Below, in pieces: positions 1-10,800 of a stretch of DNA of 64,000 bases (positions are counted from its first letter, which is position 1; every line of letters starts with the position of its first letter). The DNA is from Zizania palustris (lineage: Eukaryota > Streptophyta > Magnoliopsida > Poales > Poaceae): assembly GCA_019279435.1 (NCBI GenBank), contig JAAALK010000289.1:7012342-7076341 (forward strand), written 5' to 3'. Below the pieces are notes generated by a model, which worked only from the letters and a program-made list of their open reading frames with translations, did not search any database and was not told where the DNA came from. The position numbers and the translations under genes were made by a program.

Positions 1-737
1 CAGAAGCTAACTGACATCTACCAAGATAAGCTTTGTTCAAAACAAAGTGCGTCAGCAAACTTGTTATCCCTTTAAAGTTCAGGCTTTTTCATTTTCCTCT
101 GTCATTTTTGCCAAGGGTTATTTGCATGTCAAACCTTATGCTAACCGACCAAGTCAAGCCTAGGCCAGAACTGGGCCATCAGAAGCTTAAGACATTGGTC
201 TTGGCATACACTACACTGTCCTAGTTCATACCAAAGTGCTATGGTAAGCAGTCCAGAACAATATAATGCGACAAAGCAAACCCACTTGGATCTTTTCAAC
301 TTAAGCATAAAAAGGCATGGAATTTTCATTCTTTTTGATTTTTATCATTTTTATAGCACATTTTCCATGTTAAAGCATAAAGATGTCCAAGTTGCATATC
401 TGCATCTATGTGATGAACTAGCTACAAGGCATGTAACAATTAGCAAAAGCACTCAGCCTACACATGTTAGTTACCAGAAGCAATGGTGATCATTTTTCAA
501 GTTGAAATCGTAAAAGCCATGCATATGACAGATATCAGACATATCATTTGAACTGAAGCAAAAGCATGATCATCGACAAGTAATCAAAAGCATGTACCCG
601 CTAGAATAAGTAAAGCAGTTCAATCATATAACAGAAGCATCTCTAAAGTGTGATATGTGAATATGTATGATATGAACACACACAAAAGAAGACTCAAGAA
701 AAGAGTAAAGAGCAAAGAAAAACTGACGCAAAATATC
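1..737 (-). other. Copia-1 3' untranslated region (partial)
   Basis: No long reading frame is present. The sequence aligns by eye with the equivalent regions of Copia-3 (about 41020-41750) and Copia-2 (about 37020-37755), including a run about 120-260 that is nearly the same in all three. Many Sireviruses carry an envelope-like gene here, but I see none. The region is untranslated sequence between the pol stop and the missing polypurine tract. Confidence 0.8.
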
Positions 738-3700
738 CTAGAAAGGATACACAACGCCCAAATCCCCTCGTAAACGCTCAAAAGTAGACTGATCTAGGGG
801 TTTGGTGAAAATGTCAGCCAACTGATGATGGGTATCAACATGAATAAGGTCAATGACACCTTTCTCATATTGATCCCGCAAGAAGTGAAAGCGCACATCA
901 ATGTGTTTGGTTTTTGAATGGAGACACGGGTTTTTCCCTACACTAATAGCACTCGTGCTGTCGCAAAACAATGGAACCCTGGTAGGAAAGAGCAACCCAA
1001 AGTCTCGAAGAGTGGAAATCATCCAAACCATCTGTGAGCAGCAGCTAGTAGCAGCTACGTACTCAGCCTCTGTGGTCGAAAGAGCAACTCCAGATTGCTT
1101 TCGAGAAGACCAAGATACAAGCGAAGAACCAAGAAACTGGCAAGTACCGGAAGTCGACTTGCGATCCAACCGGCACCCACCAAAATCAGCGTCCGAAAAG
1201 CCAGATAAATCAAGTGATGATGATGCTGAATAATAAAGACCAAGATCAGACGCATAGGTGAGATACCTGAAAATGCGCTTGACAGCCTGTCGGTGAGACG
1301 CGCGTGGTGAAGACTGAAAACGCGCGCAAAGTCCCACGGCGAACTGTATGTCTGGTCTTGTAGCCGTCAAGTACAACAGCGAACCGATCATCCCTCGAAA
1401 TTCTCTCTCGTTGACCTTGACACCGCTCTCGTCCTTGTCCAGACCCCCAGAAGTGCCCATCGGGGTCATCTGCGGCTTCAATTCACCACCAAAGTCAAAT
1501 TTCTTAAGCATATCACGAGTGTACTTACCTTGGTGGATGAAAGTGCCGTCCTTGGTCTGTTTGATCTGGAGCCCTAAGAAATACTTGAGCTCACCCATGA
1601 GGCTCATCTCAAACTCACTATGCATCTGCTCAGAAAACTTGGACACAAGAGAATCAGTAGTACCGCCAAAGATAATATCGTCCACATAAATCTGAGCGAC
1701 TAAGAAATCTGAAGCAACTCTGAGCAAAAAGAGAGTTTTGTCCACAGAACCCATCACAAAGCCCTTCCCCAACAAAAACTGCTTCAACCGGTCATACCAA
1801 GCCCTGGGGGCTTGCTTCAACCCGTATAAAGCTTTATGCAACTTAAAAACATGTCGAGGAAACTTAGGGTTCTCAAAACCGGGGGGTTGCCTAACATATA
1901 CCTCCTCCTCTATGAACCCGTTCAGAAAAGCACTCTTAACGTCCATTTGAAAAAGCTTAAAACCCTTTGAAACGGCAAAAGCTAGAAGAATACGAATGGA
2001 CTCAAGACGGGCCACAGGAGCGAAGGTTTCTTCAAAGTCAATACCTTCCTTCTGGCAATAACCCTGGGCGACTAGTCGAGCCTTGTTGCGCACCACAACC
2101 CCATCTTCACCTTGTTTGTTCTTGAATACCCACTTGGTGCCTATGGGGTTGCATCCAGGTGGCGGCTCTACTAGCGTCCAAACCCGATTGCGGACAAAAT
2201 TCTCAAGCTCTTCTTGCATGGCATTAATCCAATTAGAATCAGAGAGAGCATGAGAAACATCTCTGGGCTCAAAAGATGCAACAAACGCAGATTCAGTAAA
2301 CACAGCAAGAGAGGCAGAAGAACGCAATGTCCTCTCAGTCAAATCACCAATGATGAGCTCTGAGGGGTGGTCACGCTGAACTGCTCTGGTTCCCTGGTGA
2401 TCTGAAGTCACCTCACCGGAGTCAGCAGCTGGCACCTCTGGACTCGACTGAGGGGGCTCGATCGAAGTGGAAGAAGTGATCAGAGGTCCGCCCTCATCAT
2501 CAGTCGAAGTCACAGAAGGTGTGGGCTCTGCGGGGGATGCAGAAGGCCCACCCTCAACAGCAGCTGGAGTATCCTCATCTTCCTCGAAGATGGACTCTCC
2601 GAGCTCATCATCACCCGAAAGCTCAAAAGAAGGAGTCAAAGAAGGCAAGGACTCATCAAATGAAACCTCACACGTCTCGACAAGCAGCTGGGATTCGAGA
2701 TTCCAAACACGGAAACCTCGAGAATGCAATGCATAACCAAGAAAAACACCATCCCAGCAACGAGACTCAAATTTGTCCAAATGCCCTCCCTTCTTGAGCA
2801 CAAAGCACTTGCAGCCAAACGCTCGCAAGTGGCTCACCTTGGGCTGTCTGCCAAACCGCAACTCATATGATGTCTTACCAATGTAAGCTCGAAGAAAAAT
2901 GTGGTTGGCCAGATAGCAAGCCGTGTTCATGGCTTCAGCCCAAAAACGCCTAGGAGTCCTGTGCTCATCGAGCATCGTCCTGGCCATCTCAACTAGCGTG
3001 CGGTTCTTACGTTCCACAACGCCGTTCTGTGGGGGAGTGTAAGGAGAAGAAAACTGATGGTCCAGACCCTGATCACCACAGAAGCTGACGAACTGAGAGT
3101 TCTTGAACTCAGAGCCGTTGTCGGAGCGAATAGCTCGCATCCGGCCATTGTTCTCATTCTTCAGCTTCAAAACCAGGTCATGGACAAATTGAAAAGTTTC
3201 ATCCTTAGACTCCAAAAAGAAAACCCACGAGAAACGAGAAAAGTCGTCAACAATCACAAGTGCATACCACTTCCCACCGACTGAGCGTACCCGAGCTGGA
3301 CCTACAGTGTCCAAATGTAAAAGCTCGCCTGGATACGAAGTCATCACATGAGTCACAGGTGAGTGAGAAGCGGCAACCATTTTACCATGACGACAGGGAT
3401 GACAAACTAGATCCTTCTCCATTTTAAGCTTGGGCAACCCTCGGATGAGGTCCATAGAGCTTAACCTGACTAGCAGATCAAAACTCAAATGACCTAACCT
3501 CCTATGCCACTTCCAGAGCTCAGAAGAAGATCCAGCAATCAAACAACGAGAAGGGCCAAAAGAACTAGAAAAGTCAATTCGAAAAACTTTACCGAAAGGT
3601 AAAATCTGACAAACCAAAGACCCTCTAGAATCAACCACAGAAGAATTGCCCTTCTTAAAACGCACTTCCAAACCATCCTCAAGAAGTTGCGAAACAGATA

Positions 3701-3935
3701 TTAAATTAAAATTCAGATTTTTAACCAAAGCAACATTCTTTAAAGAGAAATGATCTGAAATGCTGATTGAGCCTATGCCACTTACTTTCCCTTGACCGTT
3801 GTTCCCGAACGTGATGTACTCTTTGGAGCTCGGGGGAGTGAGACTGGAGAACCATCTGCGATGTCCCGTCATGTGGCGAGAGCATCCTGAGTCCATGATC
3901 CAAACGTCCTCCAGTCCCCGGTCCTGCACAATCAA
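738..3935 (-). CDS. pol: Copia-1 Pol polyprotein (protease, integrase, RT, RNase H), intact
   Basis: 1065 residues, uninterrupted. Order: aspartic protease with D15-S16-G17; GAG-pre-integrase HHCC zinc finger about 143-185 (RRLGH, then CHPC); integrase core with D209, D272, E308, the last pair 35 residues apart as expected; an acidic Ser/Pro-rich linker about 430-540; RT about 600-830 with D665 in QMDVKSAF and the YVDD box at 750-753; RNase H about 910-1030 with D915, E956, D992. It ends in VVYPF. The frame opens just before the gag stop in a different phase and its first codon in the open stretch is TTG, so translation probably does not start there. Frameshifting, reinitiation or splicing must supply Pol. 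The protein would cleave itself, copy RNA into DNA in the particle and integrate the cDNA. Confidence 0.95.
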   Translation of the reverse strand: MIVQDRGLEDVWIMDSGCSRHMTGHRRWFSSLTPPSSKEYITFGNNGQGKVSGIGSISISDHFSLKNVALVKNLNFNLISVSQLLEDGLEVRFKKGNSSVVDSRGSLVCQILPFGKVFRIDFSSSFGPSRCLIAGSSSELWKWHRRLGHLSFDLLVRLSSMDLIRGLPKLKMEKDLVCHPCRHGKMVAASHSPVTHVMTSYPGELLHLDTVGPARVRSVGGKWYALVIVDDFSRFSWVFFLESKDETFQFVHDLVLKLKNENNGRMRAIRSDNGSEFKNSQFVSFCGDQGLDHQFSSPYTPPQNGVVERKNRTLVEMARTMLDEHRTPRRFWAEAMNTACYLANHIFLRAYIGKTSYELRFGRQPKVSHLRAFGCKCFVLKKGGHLDKFESRCWDGVFLGYALHSRGFRVWNLESQLLVETCEVSFDESLPSLTPSFELSGDDELGESIFEEDEDTPAAVEGGPSASPAEPTPSVTSTDDEGGPLITSSTSIEPPQSSPEVPAADSGEVTSDHQGTRAVQRDHPSELIIGDLTERTLRSSASLAVFTESAFVASFEPRDVSHALSDSNWINAMQEELENFVRNRVWTLVEPPPGCNPIGTKWVFKNKQGEDGVVVRNKARLVAQGYCQKEGIDFEETFAPVARLESIRILLAFAVSKGFKLFQMDVKSAFLNGFIEEEVYVRQPPGFENPKFPRHVFKLHKALYGLKQAPRAWYDRLKQFLLGKGFVMGSVDKTLFLLRVASDFLVAQIYVDDIIFGGTTDSLVSKFSEQMHSEFEMSLMGELKYFLGLQIKQTKDGTFIHQGKYTRDMLKKFDFGGELKPQMTPMGTSGGLDKDESGVKVNEREFRGMIGSLLYLTATRPDIQFAVGLCARFQSSPRASHRQAVKRIFRYLTYASDLGLYYSASSSLDLSGFSDADFGGCRLDRKSTSGTCQFLGSSLVSWSSRKQSGVALSTTEAEYVAATSCCSQMVWMISTLRDFGLLFPTRVPLFCDSTSAISVGKNPCLHSKTKHIDVRFHFLRDQYEKGVIDLIHVDTHHQLADIFTKPLDQSTFERLRGDLGVVYPF

Positions 3936-6682
3936 TGTCTGTAAGTGGGAGCAAATGGTCCGGCACCAGGTTTAGCAAAAAAACTAAACCAGTGTCGAGC
4001 CATCTGCTCAAAAGATGGAAAGCGAAAACCATCAAAAGAGTTTGGACCAAAACGCGGCTCAAAGCGCGGTCCATGGTTCTTCCTATCCCTGCGGCCACGA
4101 GGTCCAGAACCGTATCCAACTCGGTCTGGAACTCTGCCGGAACGAACACCACCAACTGGAGCACGGGTAGGAAAACCGTCTCCTCTACCACCACCTACAC
4201 GACGCGGCCTGGCCTCCAGCCTCTCCCCGCGCCGAGGAACACGCAGTCTACCACCCTGCTGGTAGAACTGCACCTGATCACTACGAGCCCTCTCTGCTCT
4301 CTCAACCCGCTTCCTCCTGAAGCAAAATTCCGCAAGATGCCCATCTCTCTGACAGTACTCACAATGATAGGTAGGCTTCTTGGGATGTGGTTGAGGCTTG
4401 GGGTTCTTGGGCTTGGTAGTGTTTGGTGTGGTCTTCTTGGGTTGAGAGGGTCCAGGAAGAGAGTCTAGAGAAGAGTGGAGGTGTTTGGGCTTAGGAACCC
4501 AGATAGGCTTCTTGGGTGGAGCTTTGGGTGGTTCATGGATTACTCCATCCTTGGGCTGACAAGCCTGGGAAGACTCAGTGGAGTGAGTCTTGGGATATCT
4601 CTGCTCTGGAGTCATTTTACTCCACTCCACTGCCCGGCTGATTGCACTCTCAAAGTCAGTCTTGGTGTAGGTGTAACCTACTCCAAACCCATCCTTCCTC
4701 TTGAACTGCTGGATCATCATGCCAAGTTGTGGCTCTCTGGCACTGATCCAACTCAGGATAGAACGGAGGTAAAAGTTCTCATTCTGAGAATCTGCTAGCT
4801 CCTCTCTCAAGGAAGCTAGAACCTCCACCTGAGACAAGCAGGTCTCACACTCACTCTCTACTTGGACAGACTTCTCGGCTTTCAGCTTAATTAATTCCAT
4901 TCTAAGAGACAGGCAGTTCTCACAAACAGTGGGTGGAACTGACAGTGTCTCAAGCTCTAGCCTAGTCTGGGCAAGCTCAGCTCTCAACCTCTCTAAATCA
5001 CCCAAATGCTCATTGCCCTTGGATTTCAGCTCAGCTAAGGCAGCTAGATGAGATGGGCAATCAACACAGGGTGCGACGACAGTGGCTTGAGCATCTTTCA
5101 GCTTCAGCTGAGCGCTTTCAAGCTCAGTGGCCAAAGCGTCCCTCTCATCAACCCTTTTTGTGTACCTGGACTTCAAAGTCGACAGGTCACACAGAAGCAC
5201 CTCACACTTCGGGCACTCACTGCTATCACCCAAGCAAGGGGAAGAAGATAGACTTTCTATTCTACCGTTGGCCACGACAAGCTCACTCTCTAACTCGTCT
5301 ATCCTTTTCTTAGCCCCCCTAAGCAGTTTCTCCCGATACTTCAACTCCTGACGATTGCTCTCACGTAAATCTACAATTTCGCGCTCATAAGATGATACCT
5401 TGCTATCGTCGTCGTCGGAGTCGTCGGAGGAGCTCTTTTCTTCTCTATCCCCAAGAGCCATGGAGCAGAAGCTCTTGCGGGATCTTCGGCGCTGGTGCGA
5501 GCGGCTGTTCGGCTTGTCTCCGAAGGCCATGAAGCAGAGGCCCGCCGGATCATCCTTGTCCTTCCCCTTCTTGATGGTGATCTCCTCATCACTTGAGCTC
5601 GATGAAGAGGAAGAAGACGTGGATCTCTTGGAGTAGCTTTTCTCCATCTCGGCGAAGAAGGCCTTGTCGCGCTTCTTGTTCTCTCGCCGGTAGTCCTTCA
5701 GGGCCTTCTTGAAGAACCGGGTCTTCGGCTTGCCCTTGGTGAAGGAGGGGCTCTCATGTTTTCCGGAGTCGTGGAAGCTGCTGCCGGTGCCCTTCTTGTA
5801 TCCACTGCGCTTGGGGCAGTCGGCGATGAAGTGTCCTGGATCACCACATTCAAAGCATCCGGATTTTGTGCCGTGTCTTTTGAACATTCTTTTATCATAG
5901 ACACGACGCACCCGGTTGTTAAAGAGACACAAATCATCATCTCCTAACAACTCAAGTTGGTCCTCAGTGATAGACATCAAGGAGAACCCAGCACAGCTCA
6001 CAGCAGAGGGATCAACAGAAGGTGTAGCAAGGGCCAGGGATTTTGATCCAGAGCCAGTGAGATTTGATCTCAACTGGATATCTACCTCAGTGGCCTTCAG
6101 CTTGCTAAATAACTCAGAAATGGTCAAGGTATCGTAAGAAGTACTCTCAACGATAGATGATACCTTGATCTCCCAGATCTTTGGGTCCAAGGTATGAAGA
6201 ACCTTGAGCGCCTGCTCGTGATCTGAGACTAACTGAGCACCCTCATCCTTGTTGTCCCGAAGCTTGTTAATGATCGACTGAAAGCGACCAAACAAAGCCT
6301 CAACAGATTCACCCGGCTTCTGTGTGAAATTCTCATATTCACGCCGGTAGGTCTGATAGAGCCGAGCCTTGACCTGTGTTGTTCCCTCATGGTGTGCCTT
6401 GAGGGTAGCCCAGATCTCTCTCGCAGTGGAGAGATGACTCACTCGCTCAAATTCAGTGGGACCTAAACCAGAAAATAAAATGTTCACAGCCTTACTGTTG
6501 CTCAGATGCTGAGCAATGATACCAGCAGTACCTTGCTCAGTAACTGGCAGAATGACAAATGTGGTGTGAACGCAAATGTCCCATATGTCCGAACCCTGGC
6601 TCATGAGATAGGCTCGCATGCGAGTCTTCCAATAATTATAGCCATAGGCTTCCAAGGACGGGACCTTGCCAGGAGACGTCAT
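3932..6682 (-). CDS. gag: Copia-1 Gag, large Sirevirus type, intact
   Basis: 916 residues starting MTSPGK. The first about 210 residues form the UBN2/Ty1-type Gag domain. A CCHC zinc knuckle lies at 276-289 (CFECGDPGHFIADC). It is followed by a basic Ser-rich and acidic stretch (about 340-430) and a long heptad-rich coiled coil (about 435-660). A second knuckle-like CX2CX4HX4C is at 774-787, followed by an Arg/Gly-rich tail. Ordinary copia Gags are 300-500 residues, so the coiled coil plus second knuckle is a large extension, known for Sireviruses. Gag forms the cytoplasmic particle that packages element RNA. The stop TGA (3932-3934) overlaps the first codon of the pol frame. The ATG at 6682 is chosen because Copia-3 keeps the same ATG context. 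Confidence 0.93.
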   Translation of the reverse strand: MTSPGKVPSLEAYGYNYWKTRMRAYLMSQGSDIWDICVHTTFVILPVTEQGTAGIIAQHLSNSKAVNILFSGLGPTEFERVSHLSTAREIWATLKAHHEGTTQVKARLYQTYRREYENFTQKPGESVEALFGRFQSIINKLRDNKDEGAQLVSDHEQALKVLHTLDPKIWEIKVSSIVESTSYDTLTISELFSKLKATEVDIQLRSNLTGSGSKSLALATPSVDPSAVSCAGFSLMSITEDQLELLGDDDLCLFNNRVRRVYDKRMFKRHGTKSGCFECGDPGHFIADCPKRSGYKKGTGSSFHDSGKHESPSFTKGKPKTRFFKKALKDYRRENKKRDKAFFAEMEKSYSKRSTSSSSSSSSSDEEITIKKGKDKDDPAGLCFMAFGDKPNSRSHQRRRSRKSFCSMALGDREEKSSSDDSDDDDSKVSSYEREIVDLRESNRQELKYREKLLRGAKKRIDELESELVVANGRIESLSSSPCLGDSSECPKCEVLLCDLSTLKSRYTKRVDERDALATELESAQLKLKDAQATVVAPCVDCPSHLAALAELKSKGNEHLGDLERLRAELAQTRLELETLSVPPTVCENCLSLRMELIKLKAEKSVQVESECETCLSQVEVLASLREELADSQNENFYLRSILSWISAREPQLGMMIQQFKRKDGFGVGYTYTKTDFESAISRAVEWSKMTPEQRYPKTHSTESSQACQPKDGVIHEPPKAPPKKPIWVPKPKHLHSSLDSLPGPSQPKKTTPNTTKPKNPKPQPHPKKPTYHCEYCQRDGHLAEFCFRRKRVERAERARSDQVQFYQQGGRLRVPRRGERLEARPRRVGGGRGDGFPTRAPVGGVRSGRVPDRVGYGSGPRGRRDRKNHGPRFEPRFGPNSFDGFRFPSFEQMARHWFSFFAKPGAGPFAPTYRH

Positions 6683-6733
6683 AGTTACTACTGGGGTTTA
6701 GAACCGGTTAAGGTATAGAAAAAACCTAACCTT

Positions 6734-6745
6734 GCTCTGATACCA
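6734..6745 (-). other. Copia-1 primer-binding site for initiator Met tRNA
   Basis: The minus strand reads TGGTATCAGAGC, the usual match to the 3' end of plant initiator methionine tRNA, two bases inside the LTR end at 6748. It primes minus-strand cDNA synthesis. Confidence 0.92.
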
Positions 6746-6747
6746 CT

Positions 6748-8630
6748 TGTAGGACCGAAAGTAACGACCAGAGGGGGGGTGAATGGGCGCCTTAAAAATT
6801 CTTTCGAATCAATGGCCTGTTCCCAATACCCAACGCACCTCAAAAATACTACGCAGCAGAAAATAAACAGAAGGCCTAAGTCTAAAGGTTTCTAACCTAG
6901 AAGCATCTGATGATAAACCGTGTAAAACTAAAGTGGTGCAACTAGGCAGATAAACAAGTTGTAACAGGCCTATACTTCTCAATGAAATGATCTAAGTATG
7001 TATAAAGTGAAAAGAGAAGTTACTGTCCAAAGTTGTCTCCTGTTCGGTACTTGGCGAAGCCCCCTTCGCACGTCGAAGTCCGCTTCGGAGGATGGTGACG
7101 GAGTCTGTCCGAAGTGCCGAAGGTGTCACTGTCTAGCCTAGTTCGAAGTGGTAAGAAGCGAAGTGTACTTCGGAGCGAAGTAAAAACAGTGTCGGAGCTT
7201 GGTTCGAAGTAAGCACTTCGAAGACAAGACTTCGAACACAACTTCAAGTTACGAGCTTCGGAGCGAAGTAAACCAGTGCCGAAGCCTGCTTCGAAGTGTA
7301 CACTACGAAGACAAAACTTCGAACACACTTAGAACCGAAAGCTCCGAAGCTGAACCTTCGAACTCAAAAACTTCGAACACAACACACAAACAGACAACCT
7401 TCGAACAAAGAAGCGAAGTCTGTCACGTGACCGAAAAACAAGTCCGAAGCCCACAGCTTTACCTTCGAAGAGAACAAGCTCCGAACAAAGAAGCGAAGGG
7501 TGACAGGCTACCAAGAAATCAATGTGAAGCTAAGTGGAAGGGCAAACTTCGATGACAACTCCGAAACTTAACGAAGTGTGAACTTCGAACAGCTAGGGCC
7601 GGAGTACCTTCGCACTGTCGATCGAAGTATGCGATGCTGTCCGTTTAGAAAATACTTTGAAGCTAGCAACACAGGACACAAAGATTTTGGTTCGAAGTCT
7701 GAGCGAAGCCTTTAAAGATGTTCGATCGGAGCCTGCCTCACGGAGTTGAGGGGCTTCGCACTGAAACGAGCTTCGCCAGACATACCCAGAAAAAGGTAAA
7801 AGAGACTGTCAGCTTCGATCAAAAAGCTGGGCAATAGAAGGTGAAAAGCTGCTACAGGACACTGTAGCTACAGCAAGGTAGTACTACTTGCAACAGCAAG
7901 AACTAGTACTCCCACCGTGAAGAGCACAAGCAACAGAAGAAGCTTCTCCCCAAGAAATAAAATCACCAGCTCGTGCCCATGGCATTAACTTCCCAAACCG
8001 AACAAGATGCAAGCAATAAATTCACCAGAGACAAAGGATTAAATGCATCCAACAGATTTGAGCCAAAATAAGGCAAGAACAGTGAGAGACAAGCCCTGGC
8101 GGCGCACACAGGAGAGAGAAGGGAGGAGACAAAGTGACCCAAAAAGGTGGATTTGATTTCAGCACAAAGGGGTAGTCCAAACCCTAGGGATTGGGGTGCT
8201 ATTTATAGGCAGCCCAACACTAGGAATATTCTACCAGCCCCTTAGGGTTTTTACAGACTCAAAAATACAGAAAAAGACTCTACTGCCTTTAGGTATTTTT
8301 ACAGACACAACTGACTGACTGTGGGCCTAGAGTAACAGATGACATATCCGGAAGCTACTCTTCTGGACAGTCGGATACAGAATCAACGGTTGTCAGTTTT
8401 ACGCCGAAACTGACAAAGCCTCCACCAGCTTTGCACTAGGTACCCGGATTGGGCCGGCCCGACTCCGCAGCTCTCTCAGCCCGGCAATCGCTCACCGCCC
8501 GTGTACCTGACTCAGTCGCGGCCCATGAAACAGCAGATCTCTTTTCTTCTTCAGTCCTCTTTGACTATCGTTGACAATGACTCATCACTTCTAGAGCCAT
8601 GAGGCCCACGCTATTCAGCATGGCTCCTCA
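6748..8630 (-). repeat. Copia-1 5' LTR, 1883 bp
   Basis: On the plus strand it begins TGTAGGACCG and ends GGCTCCTCA, so on the minus strand it runs TGAGG...CTACA with standard TG/CA termini. The inner edge abuts the primer-binding site and the outer edge abuts Tat-1 Gag coding sequence. Edges agree with the Copia-3 LTR pair. The U3 promoter lies near 8210. About 7040-7810 is packed with CTTCG/CGAAG pentamers (about 40 by hand count) that the Copia-3 LTR lacks. Confidence 0.9.
8210..8218 (-). promoter_or_regulatory. TATA box of Copia-1 5' LTR
   Basis: The minus strand reads CTATAAATA in the context GCCTATAAATAGC. Copia-3 LTRs have the same motif at 39875-39883 and 48988-48996. Transcription should start roughly 25-35 bases downstream, toward lower coordinates. 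Confidence 0.7.
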
Positions 8631-10800
8631 GTCGTGCCCCACATGAGAGACATGCACAAGCAACATGCCAAGATGACATAGAGGAGTGGGTCCGCGCACT
8701 ATTTAGAGAGTGTGCCGGCTTCGTGCCCAAGGGACGGGTTAGGGTTTACCGTAAGCCATACCCCGACCATCTTGATACAGTACACTACCCCCACGGCTAT
8801 AGAATCCCTGAGTTCACTAAGTTCGATGGCGAGGGTAGCAAAACTACACTAGAGCACATTAGTCAGTTTTTCGCACAGTGTGGAGAAGTTAGCGGGATAG
8901 ATGATCTAAAAGTTAGACTATTTTCTCTCTCGCTGTTCGGCACAGCCTTCACTTGGTTTTCGGCTCTCCCGCCGAACTCCATTCAGACATGGGACGATTT
9001 AGAGCAGAAATTCCATGATTACTTCTACACGGGTGAGACAGAACTTAGGCTTTCACATTTGACATTAGTTAAGCAGAAATCTAGCGAGAACGCCTCTGAG
9101 TACATCAAGCGTTTTAGGGATACTAGAAAGGGATTTGGCGGAACTAGATTTTAACGGGTTGCGTTCCAAAATTAAAGAGAGGTTAGATAACCAAAACTTT
9201 TCAGAAGTTAGCCAAGTTTTACAGCAAGCTCTGGTCCAGGAAGGCCGAACCAAAGATAAAAAGTTTATTAAAACAGTTAGCAAGCCTAGGGCTGAAATCC
9301 ACATCATGGAATGCTCTAACGAGGAAGAATCGGAAGAGGAGGATTCAGCCGATATATACGCGGCTGAATGGGTGTGGAACGCTAGGAATATAAACCTATC
9401 AACTGCTCTGAGTTACGACCATCCCCCACAAAGAATTGACTTAGTGAGGTCAAGTACTCGTTTGATATAACTAAATGTGATAAAATATTTGATTTTCTCT
9501 TAAAAAGTCAGCTTCTCAGGTTACCTAAGGGTCGATTCATTCCACCTGCCGATGATTTTAAAAAGCATCCATACTGTAAGTGGCATGATTCGCATTCACA
9601 TAATACTAATGACTGCAATGTTTTTCGACAACAGATATAATCGGCCATAGAAGAAGGACAATTGAAGATAGACCATAATCCGAAGATGAAGCTAGATAAA
9701 GATCCTTTTCCCGTCAACGTCGTCGACCTCGATGAAAAGAAGGTGTTGATTCGACCAGAACAGGCCGAGTCGGCTAAAGGAAAAGATGTAATTTTTGGAT
9801 AACCACTCACTCGCACGCTCATACCAAAGAACCCCCAAGTAGGAGTGTGGAAACAAAACATTAATACCCCTTAGGCTAAGGCTCGCAAGAGGCCGAAGGT
9901 AACATATAACATGATGTTAAACAAGCATCAGTGAAGGGCCAAGGGAGCAGGTCCACACACTAAGAAGCTAAAGAAGCCGAAGGGTCTGGGGCTCTCGGAG
10001 GGTAGCTTCAGACCGAAGCAGGCGGACCCTCCGCACGGAGGCTTCGGGCCACGGTGGCCTGATACTCCGCACGGTGGTCTGAGATACCATCAACTCTATC
10101 GAACCCCTCTCCAGGTAACGGGTTCAGCTCATGGTGGGCGAGGACACTAGAGCCGCCGATGCCTCCGCCGTATGACTGGGCGGGGACCCCATGGGCTCCG
10201 TACGTATCCAGGTCATGGTACCCTCCGCAACCTAACACTATGCCTTGTTTTCCTTCGGAGTATTATGGATGGTAGGGACAAACAGATGCAGCGGAGGGGG
10301 GCATCGTCCATAGATTGTCCGTGATGCCTCCGAATCGGACCATACAGAGCGAAGCTGAAGGGTGCGAGCACGCGGAGGCTGAGGTTAGGCAGTCCGAAGC
10401 CATCACCATCAGAGTTGGGTCTCAGGATGTCCCAATCCCGAAGACTTTGTCATCGAGGTCTGACGGAGGTAAGTCTCATGCTTCAGCCGAGCTCTGCGCC
10501 GAAGCCTAGTTCGGTCGGCCGAACGAGGCCTGTCCATCTGTCGTGGTTCGTAGCGAAGCCACCTCCGAACAAAAAGTACACAAGGCCAAAGGGCACAGAA
10601 CCACTTCGGCCAAAATTAATGGAAGCCGAACAGTAGCACCCGACACCAAGCCACAGCCATCATGGGCACCTCCAGGCATGTCCAAATCACAGAAGAGGCG
10701 CCTACAACGACTACGGGCACAGGAGATGCGCGAGAGGGAAGCTAAGGCCGAGCGCGACGCTATCTTCAAAAAAATCTACCCTCGGCCAGCTACAAAATAG
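8631..10800 (+). pseudogene. gag: Tat-1 gag, broken
   Basis: The best piece, 8651-9115, reads in one frame through a retrotransposon Gag domain (motifs EEWVRALFREC, FTKFDGEG, WDDLEQKFHDYF). It shifts frame near 9120 and again near 9420. A CCHC-like finger follows about 9570-9620 (YCKWHDSHSHNTNDC), then a Pro/Gly/Trp-rich stretch about 9990-10100 with two copies of a 12-residue repeat, and a basic segment (KSQKRRLQRLRAQEM) ending at a TAG near 10800. At least two frameshifts and several stops make it non-functional as one protein. It matches Tat-2 gag closely. Confidence 0.8.

Larger units (their letters stand above)
1..8630 (-). mobile_element. Copia-1: Sirevirus-type Ty1/copia retrotransposon, 3' end cut by window edge
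   Basis: Read on the minus strand the order is 5' LTR (8630-6748), primer-binding site, large gag, pol with protease-integrase-RT-RNase H order, and a long 3' untranslated region that leaves the window at base 1. Integrase before RT defines Ty1/copia. The 916-residue Gag, long LTR and extended 3' UTR fit the Sirevirus (SIRE/Maximus) lineage. Both genes are open throughout, so this is the best-preserved element here. By comparison with Copia-3 the polypurine tract and 3' LTR should begin roughly 0.6 kb left of the window. The bases after the LTR (8631-8635, GTCGT) should recur as the target duplication on the unseen side. It interrupts the gag of Tat-1. Confidence 0.93.

Noticed and set aside
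2467..2797. Ser-rich plus-strand frames opposite Copia-1 pol
   Set aside because: They are the reverse complement of the acidic Ser/Pro-rich linker in Pol and recur opposite Copia-3 pol (43531-43800) for the same reason.
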